From Paragorgia papillata (Eukaryota > Cnidaria > Anthozoa > Scleralcyonacea > Coralliidae): a stretch of DNA of 64,000 nucleotides. This document shows positions 44,401 through 51,270 of this stretch, piece after piece. The notes under the pieces were generated by a model. The model was not told the origin of the DNA. It saw only the letters and a list, made by a program, of their open reading frames with translations, and ran no database searches. A program made the position numbers and the translations under genes. The stretch spans positions 1,084,001 to 1,148,000 of the forward strand of contig JAWNZC010000179.1 in NCBI GenBank assembly GCA_035771165.1, written 5' to 3'. Each line of letters begins with the position of its first letter. Within the stretch, counting starts at the first letter, position 1.

Positions 44401-47364
44401 ACGTGATATACGAAAATCCCGACTTCACTTTTGAAGCCTGCTAATGACTGAAGATAGAGTTGCAACGATTATTATTATTGTTGTATAGAGCCCATTTTGT
44501 ATGGGCCCAAACCTCAAGATACCAAAGTTTGTTATCTTTTGTTGAAGTCTACTCTACTTGCACCACCCTAGACATCACTTTCCTTAAAATGGATTCACGT
44601 GCACTCTCCATTAATATGGTCTTTTGCATTTCTTTTAGTACCCACTTCTGTCGGGATTTCTCTTTTATCATCTTCCCTATCTGTTCTTCCAATTTCTCCA
44701 ACCCTCCTCCTAAGCATCCGGCTGCCAAAGGTACTATTTCAACCATAAAGCCTGGACGCCTCTCGCGGATTTCAAATGCCAGCTGTTAGTGGTATTTTTG
44801 CAATTTTCCCCTCCGTTTCTCTGCAATGTTCGCCTCTGCAGGACATGCCATGTCTACTATCCAAATTTTACCTTCCTCGATGGCTTCCAGAATCAGATCA
44901 GGTCTTCTTGCTGTTGCTGTCTTTCTCTTCTTGTATTCAAAGTCCCACACAAGCTTTTTACCTGGCTTTTCAATAACTGTTCCTTTCTTCCACGCTGTTT
45001 TGTACCACACTACACTCTCTTCAAGCAAGCCTGCCTCTTTTCCCCATTCCACAGCAAACACCATCAAGGCATTGTTATGCCTTCTCATGTACTCATTACC
45101 TGCAAGAACCTTACATCCAGCCAACAAATGATGTACGGTTTCTCTCTTATCAGAACACAATCTGCAATTATTATTATTATTATTATTATTATGAACTATT
45201 TATTATGAACTCTTTCACTGCCAGACTTCTCCTATTGACGAATAAAATTGTCTGACGTCAGCCAGAGTAAGATAATAAATGTCGACTGTAGTCACAGAAT
45301 AAGGATTGACCACAGAAGTCCAACTCGAGTGACAACTTGTCCGCATTTCTTCAATGCGCAGGCGCGATATTTTACGCCATCCGACGCCATCCTACGCAAT
45401 TTCCTACGCAATCCTGGCAAGTTCCCCCGGCAGTTTTAACCTTCTTTTGAAGGTCCAAACTGCCGGGGGAACTTGCCAGGATTGCGTAGGATGGCGAGGA
45501 ATCAAGATGCGCGAGGCGACATGCGCGAGGATAGAAACTTCAAAGGTTCCGACGCGAGTTGGACTTCTGGTCGTATTTCTATTCTGTGCTGTAGCAGTGA
45601 AAGAGTTATTGATGTTGAAAACGTTTGCGTTTCCCTTTTAGGGTGATGTCAGAACAACAAGATCTCGACACCTCTTGTCCCCCGTTTCTTCGAGCCGAGT
45701 CGGCGGCCAAACACCGACGAATCAGCGACGAAGTGTTCCGAGCGCCGGAGCTCCGACGAAGCTCGTCGGGTCTCCAGAACGTGCACGAGAACCCGGGCGA
45801 GCTGGCGAAGAACGATCGGAAAGACACGGGATCTCATTCGTCAGACTCCGGCATGGGCTTCTCCGAGACGGCTTCCGAGTACAACATCCCCGCAGTGATG
45901 TCACTCAAGACGGCCCGTGACGTAGACAAGGACGTAGCTGCTGGTGATGACGTAGGTGGATCACGTGAAGGTTTCAGGAAAAATAACACCGAGGCGAATC
46001 CTAGCAAACGTTCAAAGATTGAGGAGGGACAAACACTCTCTAACCACCGTGTGTTGACTGGAGTAATGGACCCTAGAAGATATTTGGAAGACTCTTACGG
46101 TAGCAAGAACCACAGTCCTGTCTTAGATCCGAAAAATTACGTTGATTCCAGTGAACCATTACCGGTCTTGGAGGAACAAATGGACAAGGATTTCGAAAAT
46201 TTGGATCCCAAAAAACACAGTTGGGAAATTGAAGAACAAATCAACCCTGGTCGGCGTTCTCCAGAAGAAGTCTTTTACGCCGAGTCGTTCCAAAAGGACC
46301 AGGGGAGCGGTGAGGGCGATTTAGTCGAGAATGATTTTAGAAAATCCAGTTTTCGTGAATCCAAAAAACTCTCGACTACGTTGGATGCAATGTTGGGGTC
46401 TTTTGATGAACCCATGGAGGATGTTGATCAGTGTACCGAGTTTACCACGAAGAACATCGATGATCCTGTAGTTCCCCCTGGGGTCCCTCAGAACCAGGAA
46501 AATTCCGGCGTGCAGGGTAACGCCAAGTCGGATTCTTCCGTGTTCGCTTCGGAAAGCGGTCGTGGGACAGGTAAGTCTGCAAAAAGACCGACCAAGGGCA
46601 AGAAGCGGAATGAATTGGACGATTTGTTTGATACTTTGGACTTCGTCGCCGATGTCCTCGAACCGCCGCGAGTGGTCTACGACGAGAAGCCGGCGAATGA
46701 GCCGAAGAAGGGCCGAAGAGCGGCGAGGTCGACGGAAACGAGTCGACGCCGAGAGCAGTTCACCCGAGCGAAGTTACGGGGCGGTACGATAGAAGAACGT
46801 TCGTCGCCGAGATCCAAACGGCGAGGCCGAAATCAAGAAGACGTTGGAACTCGTCAAGATAATAATAAAAATACTGCTTTTCAAAATGGAGAACAAGTTA
46901 GAGCGAGAGGAAAACAGGAAAAAACGGAGAAGTCGTTGGCGAAAAAGCGGGAAAATGGCACAAATGAAATTGACAAAAAGAAGAAAAGCAAGCACGAAGA
47001 GAAACGTGGTGAACAAACTAATTCCGGTAGCTCGGGTTCGGACGAACAATTGCCTCAGTTGCGCAGGTCGCGTAGGATCGCGGATGCGTCGGCAAACGGT
47101 CGGAAGGCTATTCTGGCTCTGGATAGAGACGGCTACCCGGACGAAAGCTCCACTGACTTAAATCAGGCTTTTGTGAACTCGAATATGGAGGATAGTCATA
47201 CGGAGCACTTGAAAAATGGCAGCGTCACACACGAGAATCCGAAAGCCAATCGACAAAAGAGAAAAGTCCGAAGGCAATCGTCCATTGTGAAATCGAACAA
47301 ATCAAGGTCACGTGCGAAACGTACAGGCTTTAGAACCCGGAAGGATCGCTCGTTTGACACGTGA
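25568..47364 (+). CDS. MICAL-type FAD monooxygenase fused to a PUB domain, 15 exons
   Basis: Predicted 1745-aa protein. Exons: 25568-26063, 30396-30623, 31853-32085, 32844-33101, 34068-34386, 36456-36554, 36765-37396, 38517-39007, 39894-40083, 41090-41193, 41861-41972, 42368-42519, 43066-43192, 43721-43794 and 45642-47364. Every junction is AG/GT and phase-compatible. Residues 1-511 are a full MICAL monooxygenase domain, which in animals uses FAD and NADPH to oxidise actin methionines and disassemble filaments. MICALs normally continue into CH and LIM domains; neither is visible here. Instead residues 512-1054 are Lys/Ser/Glu-rich and apparently disordered, about 1085-1172 form a PUB domain, and 1173-1745 are again low complexity with basic RRSRR and KKKKSK clusters. 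A hydrophobic stretch lies near 948-966. Two fused gene models are the main alternative; phase continuity argues against that. Confidence 0.78.
27497..28079. mobile_element. Fold-back element, family D copy 1, MICAL-PUB intron 1
   Basis: Outer ends GTGTTCTCTTGCGAGCTACA and the complement ending AGAGAACATCG enclose CAACATTGCAATGTTG words and an inner hairpin at 27728-27914 with arms of about 80 bp. A relative with GATGTTCTTTCCCGCG ends lies at 49155-49435. Confidence 0.6.
28180..28601. mobile_element. TIR element with TACAGTAAACACC ends
   Basis: Ends TACAGTAAACACCCACGTGT and the complement ACACGTAGGTGTTTACTGTA. The words AAGAACCTATTTTGCC recur directly and inverted inside. 422 bp, non-coding. 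Confidence 0.7.
28868..29380. mobile_element. TIR element with ACAAAATACGTGA ends and internal poly-C tracts
   Basis: Ends GGCCATACACAAAATACGTG and ACGTATTTTGTGTATATATG. Contains a 16-base C run near 28987 and a 29-base C run near 29320. Non-coding. Confidence 0.65.
29982..30165. mobile_element. Truncated copy of the 57859-58088 MITE
   Basis: Starts TAAAGCCTTAATCAAACGAG and follows the 57859 element to GACCGCCACAG, then is replaced by a T-rich run. The right terminus is missing. Confidence 0.65.
30688..31231. mobile_element. hAT-like MITE, family B copy 2
   Basis: 544 bp, same orientation and nearly the same sequence as 1531-2051 (for example GCCTTCAACCGTCGTTGCCT internally). Flanked by AGTGAAAT and AGTCAAAT, an 8-bp duplication with one mismatch. 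In MICAL-PUB intron 2. Confidence 0.8.
32157..32677. mobile_element. TIR element with TACCGTATTTT ends, MICAL-PUB intron 3
   Basis: Ends TACCGTATTTTCAGGACTAT and the inverse-like CATAGTATGAAAAATACAGTA. Contains an 85-bp inverted repeat at 32392-32476 (TAGGCTCAGATTCCAG on both strands). The same terminus occurs at 2451. Confidence 0.65.
33125..33960. repeat. ACC/ATC trinucleotide and 15-bp minisatellite, MICAL-PUB intron 4
   Basis: Irregular CAC/ATC trinucleotide DNA grading into about 20 units of ACCACATCACCACCA (33535-33845). Long frames are open on both strands only because the unit is a multiple of three. Confidence 0.92.
34545..35420 (-). repeat. Dispersed repeat, family C copy 2, with nested SINE
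   Basis: Reverse complement of 15700-16145, interrupted at 34776-35087 by a SINE. Its far end carries an extra hairpin (35270-35410; GGTTCCCCTTATTAGGAGAG and its complement). In MICAL-PUB intron 5. Confidence 0.78.
34776..35087 (+). mobile_element. 5S-derived SINE with target-site duplication
   Basis: 312 bp bounded by ACCAGT on both sides (34770-34775 and 35088-35093). Head GGGTTAGTACTTGGATGGGT and GACCGCCTGGGAATA reproduces the 3' half of eukaryotic 5S rRNA including the internal control region; then body GTGCTTCGAGGGTTTTTCGC and an ATTACTC-repeat tail. Best copy of the family in the window. Confidence 0.85.
37397..37740 (+). repeat. GTAGGTGG-rich minisatellite, MICAL-PUB intron 7
   Basis: Starts directly at the exon 7 donor, whose GTAGGTGGG is itself a repeat unit. 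Degenerate GTGGGTAGGTGGGT units run for 340 bp. Confidence 0.8.
37811..38207. mobile_element. Fold-back MITE with GGCCCCGTTCACACTATACC ends, TTA flanks
   Basis: 397 bp, ends perfectly inverted over about 25 bp, flanked by TTA on both sides. Inside, CTATCCGGTATAGTGTGAAC blocks recur in both orientations. The TTA duplication fits PIF/Harbinger-type transposition (inference). Confidence 0.7.
38345..38470 (+). repeat. tRNA-like SINE remnant
   Basis: Has a B-box-like GGTTGTGGGTTCGAGTC and a following GGAGCTCTGAGTTTTTCTC. It ends in the region before exon 8. The 5' half is too degraded to fold as tRNA. Confidence 0.3.
39105..39860 (+). repeat. ATACCCATATCACACC minisatellite, MICAL-PUB intron 8
   Basis: About 45 copies of a 15-17 bp unit (CATACCCATATCACAC or ATCATAC) filling most of the 886-bp intron. 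Open frames in it are repeat artefacts. Confidence 0.9.
40105..40310 (+). mobile_element. 5S-derived SINE, degraded copy
   Basis: Head GCCTCTCACCGCGCTGAGGA and CCCGGTTAGACTGAGTTAGT, body TCTCCTGTGCTTCGAGGGTT. A reverse fragment of the same family lies at 40840-41000. Confidence 0.6.
40610..40836. mobile_element. Fold-back MITE with TCTGGCCAAACGCTT ends, TAA flanks
   Basis: Ends AGGTCTGGCCAAACGCTT and AAGCGTTTGGCCAGGCCT flanked by TAA. Interior made of GTTCAACATTGTTGAA words. A 5'-related fragment is at 31344-31430 (TTAAGGCCTGGCCAAACA). Confidence 0.7.
41540..41667. repeat. Perfect hairpin, MICAL-PUB intron 10
   Basis: GTGGGCTTACCTCAAATGTT pairs with the complement ending at 41667; the centre is GATCTTCAGGCGGCTGAAGATC. 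Arms of about 60 bp with very few mismatches. A 24-bp AT dinucleotide run precedes it (41437-41462). Confidence 0.85.
42368..43794 (+). other. Exons 12-14 of the MICAL-PUB gene: PUB domain
   Basis: Three exons (42368-42519, 43066-43192, 43721-43794) encode residues 1055-1172. The segment KDPDDEISRRVCIESQTF, then a VSGWMEIGTFILFPKS stretch, matches the PUB domain of peptide:N-glycanase in order and spacing: NP-DE-R, a TF or AF pair, a GF/GW turn, then a LIFPK-like strand and final helix. PUB domains bind C-terminal tails of p97/VCP (PNGase, UBXN6) or CYLD/SPATA2 partners (HOIP). Compared with PNGase as I recall it, the pocket Asn appears to be Cys and the pocket Tyr appears to be Ser, so the usual p97 contact may be altered. 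Exons 12 and 13 are separated by a 400-bp CTTC tract. Confidence 0.7.
42535..42965. repeat. CTTC tetranucleotide tract within the PUB-coding region's intron
   Basis: Over 90 CTTC/CCTTT units in intron 12, strongly pyrimidine on the plus strand. The reverse complement (GGAA) tract appears at 63353-63730 in SWT1. Confidence 0.95.
43862..44297 (+). repeat. Dispersed repeat, family E copy 1
   Basis: Begins TTAAAGGGCAACTATACGTT and ends GGTTTAGTTGACCTTTAA. A close copy in the same orientation is at 58197-58632 in SWT1. Non-coding; the ends are short imperfect inverted repeats (TTAAAGG and CCTTTAA). Confidence 0.78.
44465..45195 (-). pseudogene. 5'-truncated non-LTR retrotransposon with restriction-like endonuclease
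   Basis: Minus-strand reading frame from about 45180 to 44549. It begins with a C-x2-C-x8-H-x4-C knuckle (CRLCSDKRETVHHLLAGC). It continues through EYMRRHNNA to RRPDLILEA and IWIVDMACPAE, the PD-(D/E)XK signature of restriction-like endonucleases at the C-terminus of R2/R4/NeSL-type elements. After an in-frame TAA at 44788-44786 the same frame goes on (PLAAGCLGGG, then LRKVMSRV), typical of the end of that protein. The reverse-transcriptase core is missing. TTA/TAA repeats bound both ends (45167-45192 and 44470-44480). Lies in MICAL-PUB intron 14. Confidence 0.72.
45390..45490. repeat. Hairpin in MICAL-PUB intron 14
   Basis: CCTACGCAATCCTGGCAAGT pairs with its complement at 45470-45489; the turn is CTTCTTTTGAAGG. 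It follows the 45294-45362 repeat. Confidence 0.75.
45642..47364 (+). other. Exon 15 of the MICAL-PUB gene: low-complexity C-terminal tail
   Basis: A single 1723-bp exon, with acceptor TTTTAG|G giving Arg-Val-Met at the junction, encodes the last 573 residues. The sequence is rich in Ser, Glu, Lys, Arg and Asn. It has repeated DPK/DPR-type segments (VMDPRRY, VLDPKNY, NLDPKKH), an acidic-hydrophobic patch ELDDLFDTLDFVADVLE, and basic clusters (KKKKSK, LRRSRRIA, KSNKSRSRAKR) that could act as nuclear-localisation signals. I recognise no folded domain. The fifth base onwards gives an in-frame ATG (45646), so it could also be read as the start of a separate protein. Confidence 0.62.
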
Positions 47365-48846
47365 TTCGAGACACGTGATTCGAGACGGTGTCGCGTGATT
47401 TGAGGCCCTGTCAGACAAATTCTACTGTTAATACCCTGAATTACGAATAACTTGTTATCACATTGGCGCCGTCAAAACAACGTAGCGTATGACGTCTTTT
47501 CGCTTGAGATTTGGTCTCGCACATTGCAAATTCTCAAATTTGATTTGTGGGCTTTCAAGGTTGCTCGTCCAGCTAGTTGCAAAAATTAGGCTGCTCAAAT
47601 CTACTCAAATCTTAATGTTTGTCCATAAACACATTTTTCGAAAATTGCAGAGTATCCGATGGTTACTGTGCCCTGGCGAGTTGCAAAAATTACAATAAAA
47701 CTACTCGAGATACTTCATGTTATAGTTCAGAAACCTATATATCTCAGAATTCAGAAGTATTTGAAGATTGTACGTGGCCAGTTTCAAAAATTTAAATAAG
47801 TCTACTCAAAAACATGGCGTTAGTGCATAAACACCTAATTCGAAGAGTCCAAAAGTATTTTTCTAAAAACTATGAACTTTGAGTTTGTGGAAGATGTGTT
47901 TAATATTTTTGTACAAAAAGCTTTCTATGGCCCACCGAAGTGTGTAATATATTTATATTCGAGTAATCCGAAACAATTCCAATTATTTCTGTAGATTAAA
48001 TGTACAATATAGAGTTTGTAGAAAAAATTATTAGAATGAAGAAATGTAATAACTGTAATAATAATAATAATAGAGTTAAGATTTTATCAATGCACAATAA
48101 TCCAAAAACTAAAGAAATTCGGAAATTTGTTTAAATTGTCTAAAAGTGATGTGTAAAGAATTACTATTGGTGATAACCAGCTAAACAGATGTAATTTTTG
48201 TATAGAAATATGTATTTGTTCGAAAAATATAAATTCACCCAAAATTGCTCGAGTTTTTGTTCGACTCTTGCATGCCTATCCAAGACGTCTCCCCTTTTTT
48301 CGCAGTTCGATTCCGAGATAAATTTCCAGCAAAACCGTGTCAGCGATTTTTTTATTTATTGCCTGGTTTCGATTTTATGACTTATTTTGTCCGAATGTTG
48401 GTCGAAAAACAACCATTTTCAACTTTGGTCGTCAATAAAATCAGCAAAAACTGGACATATCAAAAAACGCTGACGCCGTTTTGCTGGAAATTTATCTCGG
48501 AATTAAACTGGGGAAAAAACGGGCGTTTTGGGGGAAGTTGCGTGGTGTCTTCGCAGAGGTCTGCTGGGTCCACCCATTTATTTGGTAAATTCAACCATTA
48601 GAACGCTAAGTATTTATAGAAACCTATCTTATAAGAAAATGTGCAGAACATTACTTTGTCTTATTACGCTGAGTATCCGAGGCTGAGTATGAAGTCCCCG
48701 CATCACCAAGAGCCTCTCCTCTGCAGAGGTTCTTTCAGAGATTTCGGAGATCGTCGGAGCTAGATGTGATTCCGACACATTTCCGACGATCCCCGAAATC
48801 TCCGAAAGAACCTCTGCGGCTGACTTAATTTATGATTTATCCCACT

Positions 48847-48878
<32 letters not shown>

Positions 48879-49499
48879 AGACACGAGATTGGTCGCATGC
48901 ACTTTTAGATATATTTATCTTTCCATCATTTACTAACATTTCAATAGATCTTTCCTCATGAAATGAATGGATCGCGTGATCTTTCTTTTTGACAAATCTG
49001 TTATTGGCTAATCTCCGAAGTTGTCGAAAGTTTTGGATGTCCGACGTTTTGCGAGAGCCAATTAAACGTCTCAACGCGTTACTCCACGCACTTCGTGCGC
49101 AAAGATGACAATCGGGCTAGCTCGTTTTGCTGGTATTTGACTATTTACAGTCAAACCGGATGTTCTTTCCCGCGCGATCTTGCAATATTGACAGCAACAT
49201 TGCAATGCTGACTTGCTAACGGTTCACGGCGATTTCTTGGCAAGTTGCTAAAAATTCGCCTTTTAAATATCGAACTTCACATAATATGAAGCTCTATTGA
49301 AAGTCAGAACAATAACTCTAAGTGAACTACATGTTATGTGAAGTTCGATTATTTAAAATGCGAAATTTTAGCAACTTGCCAAGAAATCGCCGTGTGTCAG
49401 TATTTGCAAGGTCTCGCGGAAAAGAACATCCGCGAACTCAGAGTCCCGAACCGTCGTTTAGGAATTTTTGGGAGCCACTGGGGATAATCGTGGATAAAT
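47365..49499. other. Intergenic region downstream of the MICAL-PUB gene
   Basis: No gene seen. It holds a fold-back at 48290-48520 (CCGAGATAAATTTCCAGCAA in both orientations), an inverted pair at 48718-48825 (GAGGTTCTTTCAGAGATTTC), a G-run of over 30 bases at 48847-48878, and a fold-back at 49155-49435 related to 27497-28079. Confidence 0.6.
47694..47699 (+). terminator. Candidate poly(A) signal of the MICAL-PUB gene
   Basis: AATAAA 330 nt beyond the stop codon, inside an AT-rich 3' region. It is the first clear hexamer I found after the stop. Confidence 0.4.
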
Positions 49500-49565
49500 C
49501 GACAAAGTGCCCCTGCGTGTCGCGTGCTCGTGTCATGGCGGCCAAAATATGAGAATCATTCCGAA
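49500..49565 (+). other. Possible 5' noncoding exon of SWT1
   Basis: The SWT1 coding exon begins behind a splice acceptor (TTTTGTAG at about 51101) 14 nt before its ATG, so an upstream exon must exist. The best candidate ends with CCGAA|GTGAGT at 49565, in a locally GC-rich stretch with the YY1-like ATGGCGGCC (49534-49542), which also makes a five-codon upstream ORF. The 5' boundary is unknown. Confidence 0.3.
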
Positions 49566-50039
49566 GTGAGTTTGTTCGTTTATTACCGCTTTCTACCTCT
49601 AGCTTAGAGTTGGTCAGCTCAACTTTAAAAGAAGTAAGGTGTACGTGAATACTCTTACACAACTGTAAACGTATTTAGCCGGTAGGTACTAGATATTTTA
49701 ATGAAAAAAACTTGATAAATCATTGCCTTCGTGAAGTGAGTGTTGGAAATATGAAAACTATTCGTAAACTTTGTAGTTTAGTTGTGTGCTCATTTGATGA
49801 ATACGTTAGAAATGTTCTAAATTTTGCTGTCGTAGGTTATAGTTTAATAGACAGATGAACAATAGTTGTGTTGAAATAAAAACAGCTATTTAAAAGATAT
49901 ACAATATTGAATAACAAACATGAATGTGTTTTTAGAAATATGTACGTTCACTGTCCTTAGCTGTACCTTTTTTCCCCAAGTTTTTTTGGCTTTTGTTGAA
50001 CGGTATTCTTGTAAGCATATTTGAGAAAGACTGGTGGTC

Positions 50040-51010
50040 TTAGTTAGTGGTGGCAGTTGTAGTGGTGACAGATGTACTGGGGGCAGTTAGCGTGGTGGCA
50101 GTTGTAGACTTGTAGTGGTGGCAGTTATCATGGTGGTAATTGCAGTGGTGGCAAAACATTGGTAGCTGTTGTAGTGGTGGTAGACACGGTAGCAGTTGTA
50201 TATATAGTGGTGGCAGACACAATGGTAGCAGTTGTAGTGGTGGCAGACATGGTAGTACAGGGTAGTTGTAGTGGTGGCAGACACAATGGTAGCTGTTGTA
50301 GTGGTGGCAGATATAGTGGTAGCAGTTGTATGTAGTGGTGGCAGATGGTAGTAGTGGCAGACATGGTAGTAGTTGTAGTGGTGGCAGACATAGTGCCAGT
50401 TGTATATGTAGTGGTGGTGGACACAATGGTAGCTGTTGTAGTGGTGGCAGACAATGGTGGCAGAATAGTAGCTGCAGTGGTGGCAGACATAATGGTAGCC
50501 TTTGTAATGGTGGCAGACAGTGGTAGCTGTTGTAGTGGTGGTAGACACAATAGTAGCAGTTGTAGTGGTGGCAGACAGTGGTAGCAGTTGTAGTGGTAGC
50601 TGTTGTAGTTAGTGGTGGTAGACACAATGGTAGTAGTTGTAGTGGTCACAGACATAGCAGTTGTAGTGATGGCAGACATAATGGTAGCAGTTGTAGTGGT
50701 GGCAGACATAATGGTAGCAGTTGTAGTGGTGGCAGACATAATGGTAGCCATTGTAGTGGTGGCAGACATAATGGTAGCCATTGTAGTGGTGGCAGACATA
50801 ATGGTAGCAGTTGTAGTGGTGGCAGACATAATGGTAGCCATTGTAGTGGTGGCAGACATAATGGTAGCCATTGTAGTGGTGGCAGACATATTTTGCCATA
50901 TTTTGTGGTGGTAAATGTGGTAGTAAAAATAATGTTGGTCGCAGACATGGTAGCAGTTGCAGTGGTGGCAGATGTGGTGCCAGACGTAGTGGTGGTAAAA
51001 GTAGTGGTGG
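50040..51010 (+). repeat. GTAGTGGTGGCAGACATAAT minisatellite upstream of SWT1 exon
   Basis: Units of 30 bp (GGTAGCAGTTGTAGTGGTGG plus CAGACATAAT) and degenerate 15-bp subunits. The best-preserved part is 50690-50890. It ends about 90 bp before the acceptor of the WW exon. All long frames here are repeat artefacts. Confidence 0.9.
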
Positions 51011-51114
51011 TGTTTGTAGTGGTGGCATTTGTGGTTTGGCTCTGTACATGTACATGTACATGTATACAGTACAGTATTTTAACTAAATATTCTTTTGTAG
51101 TGAACAATGCAACC

Positions 51115-51270
51115 ATGTCAAGCAAAAATATTAAAAAAGAACCAAATCATAAAGATTTGCCCAAGAACTGGCAAGTATTTCATTCGAAGAAAAACAACAA
51201 ACTGTTTTATTACAACACTATAACTAAGAAAACACAGTGGGAACATCCTCTCACTGGTGAAAAACCTAAT
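51115..51270 (+). other. WW-domain exon of SWT1
   Basis: One exon encodes the start Met and a complete WW domain: LPKNW, then KLFYYNT, then TQWEHPL. WW domains bind proline-rich ligands. The ATG has A at -3 (ACCATGT). Confidence 0.8.
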
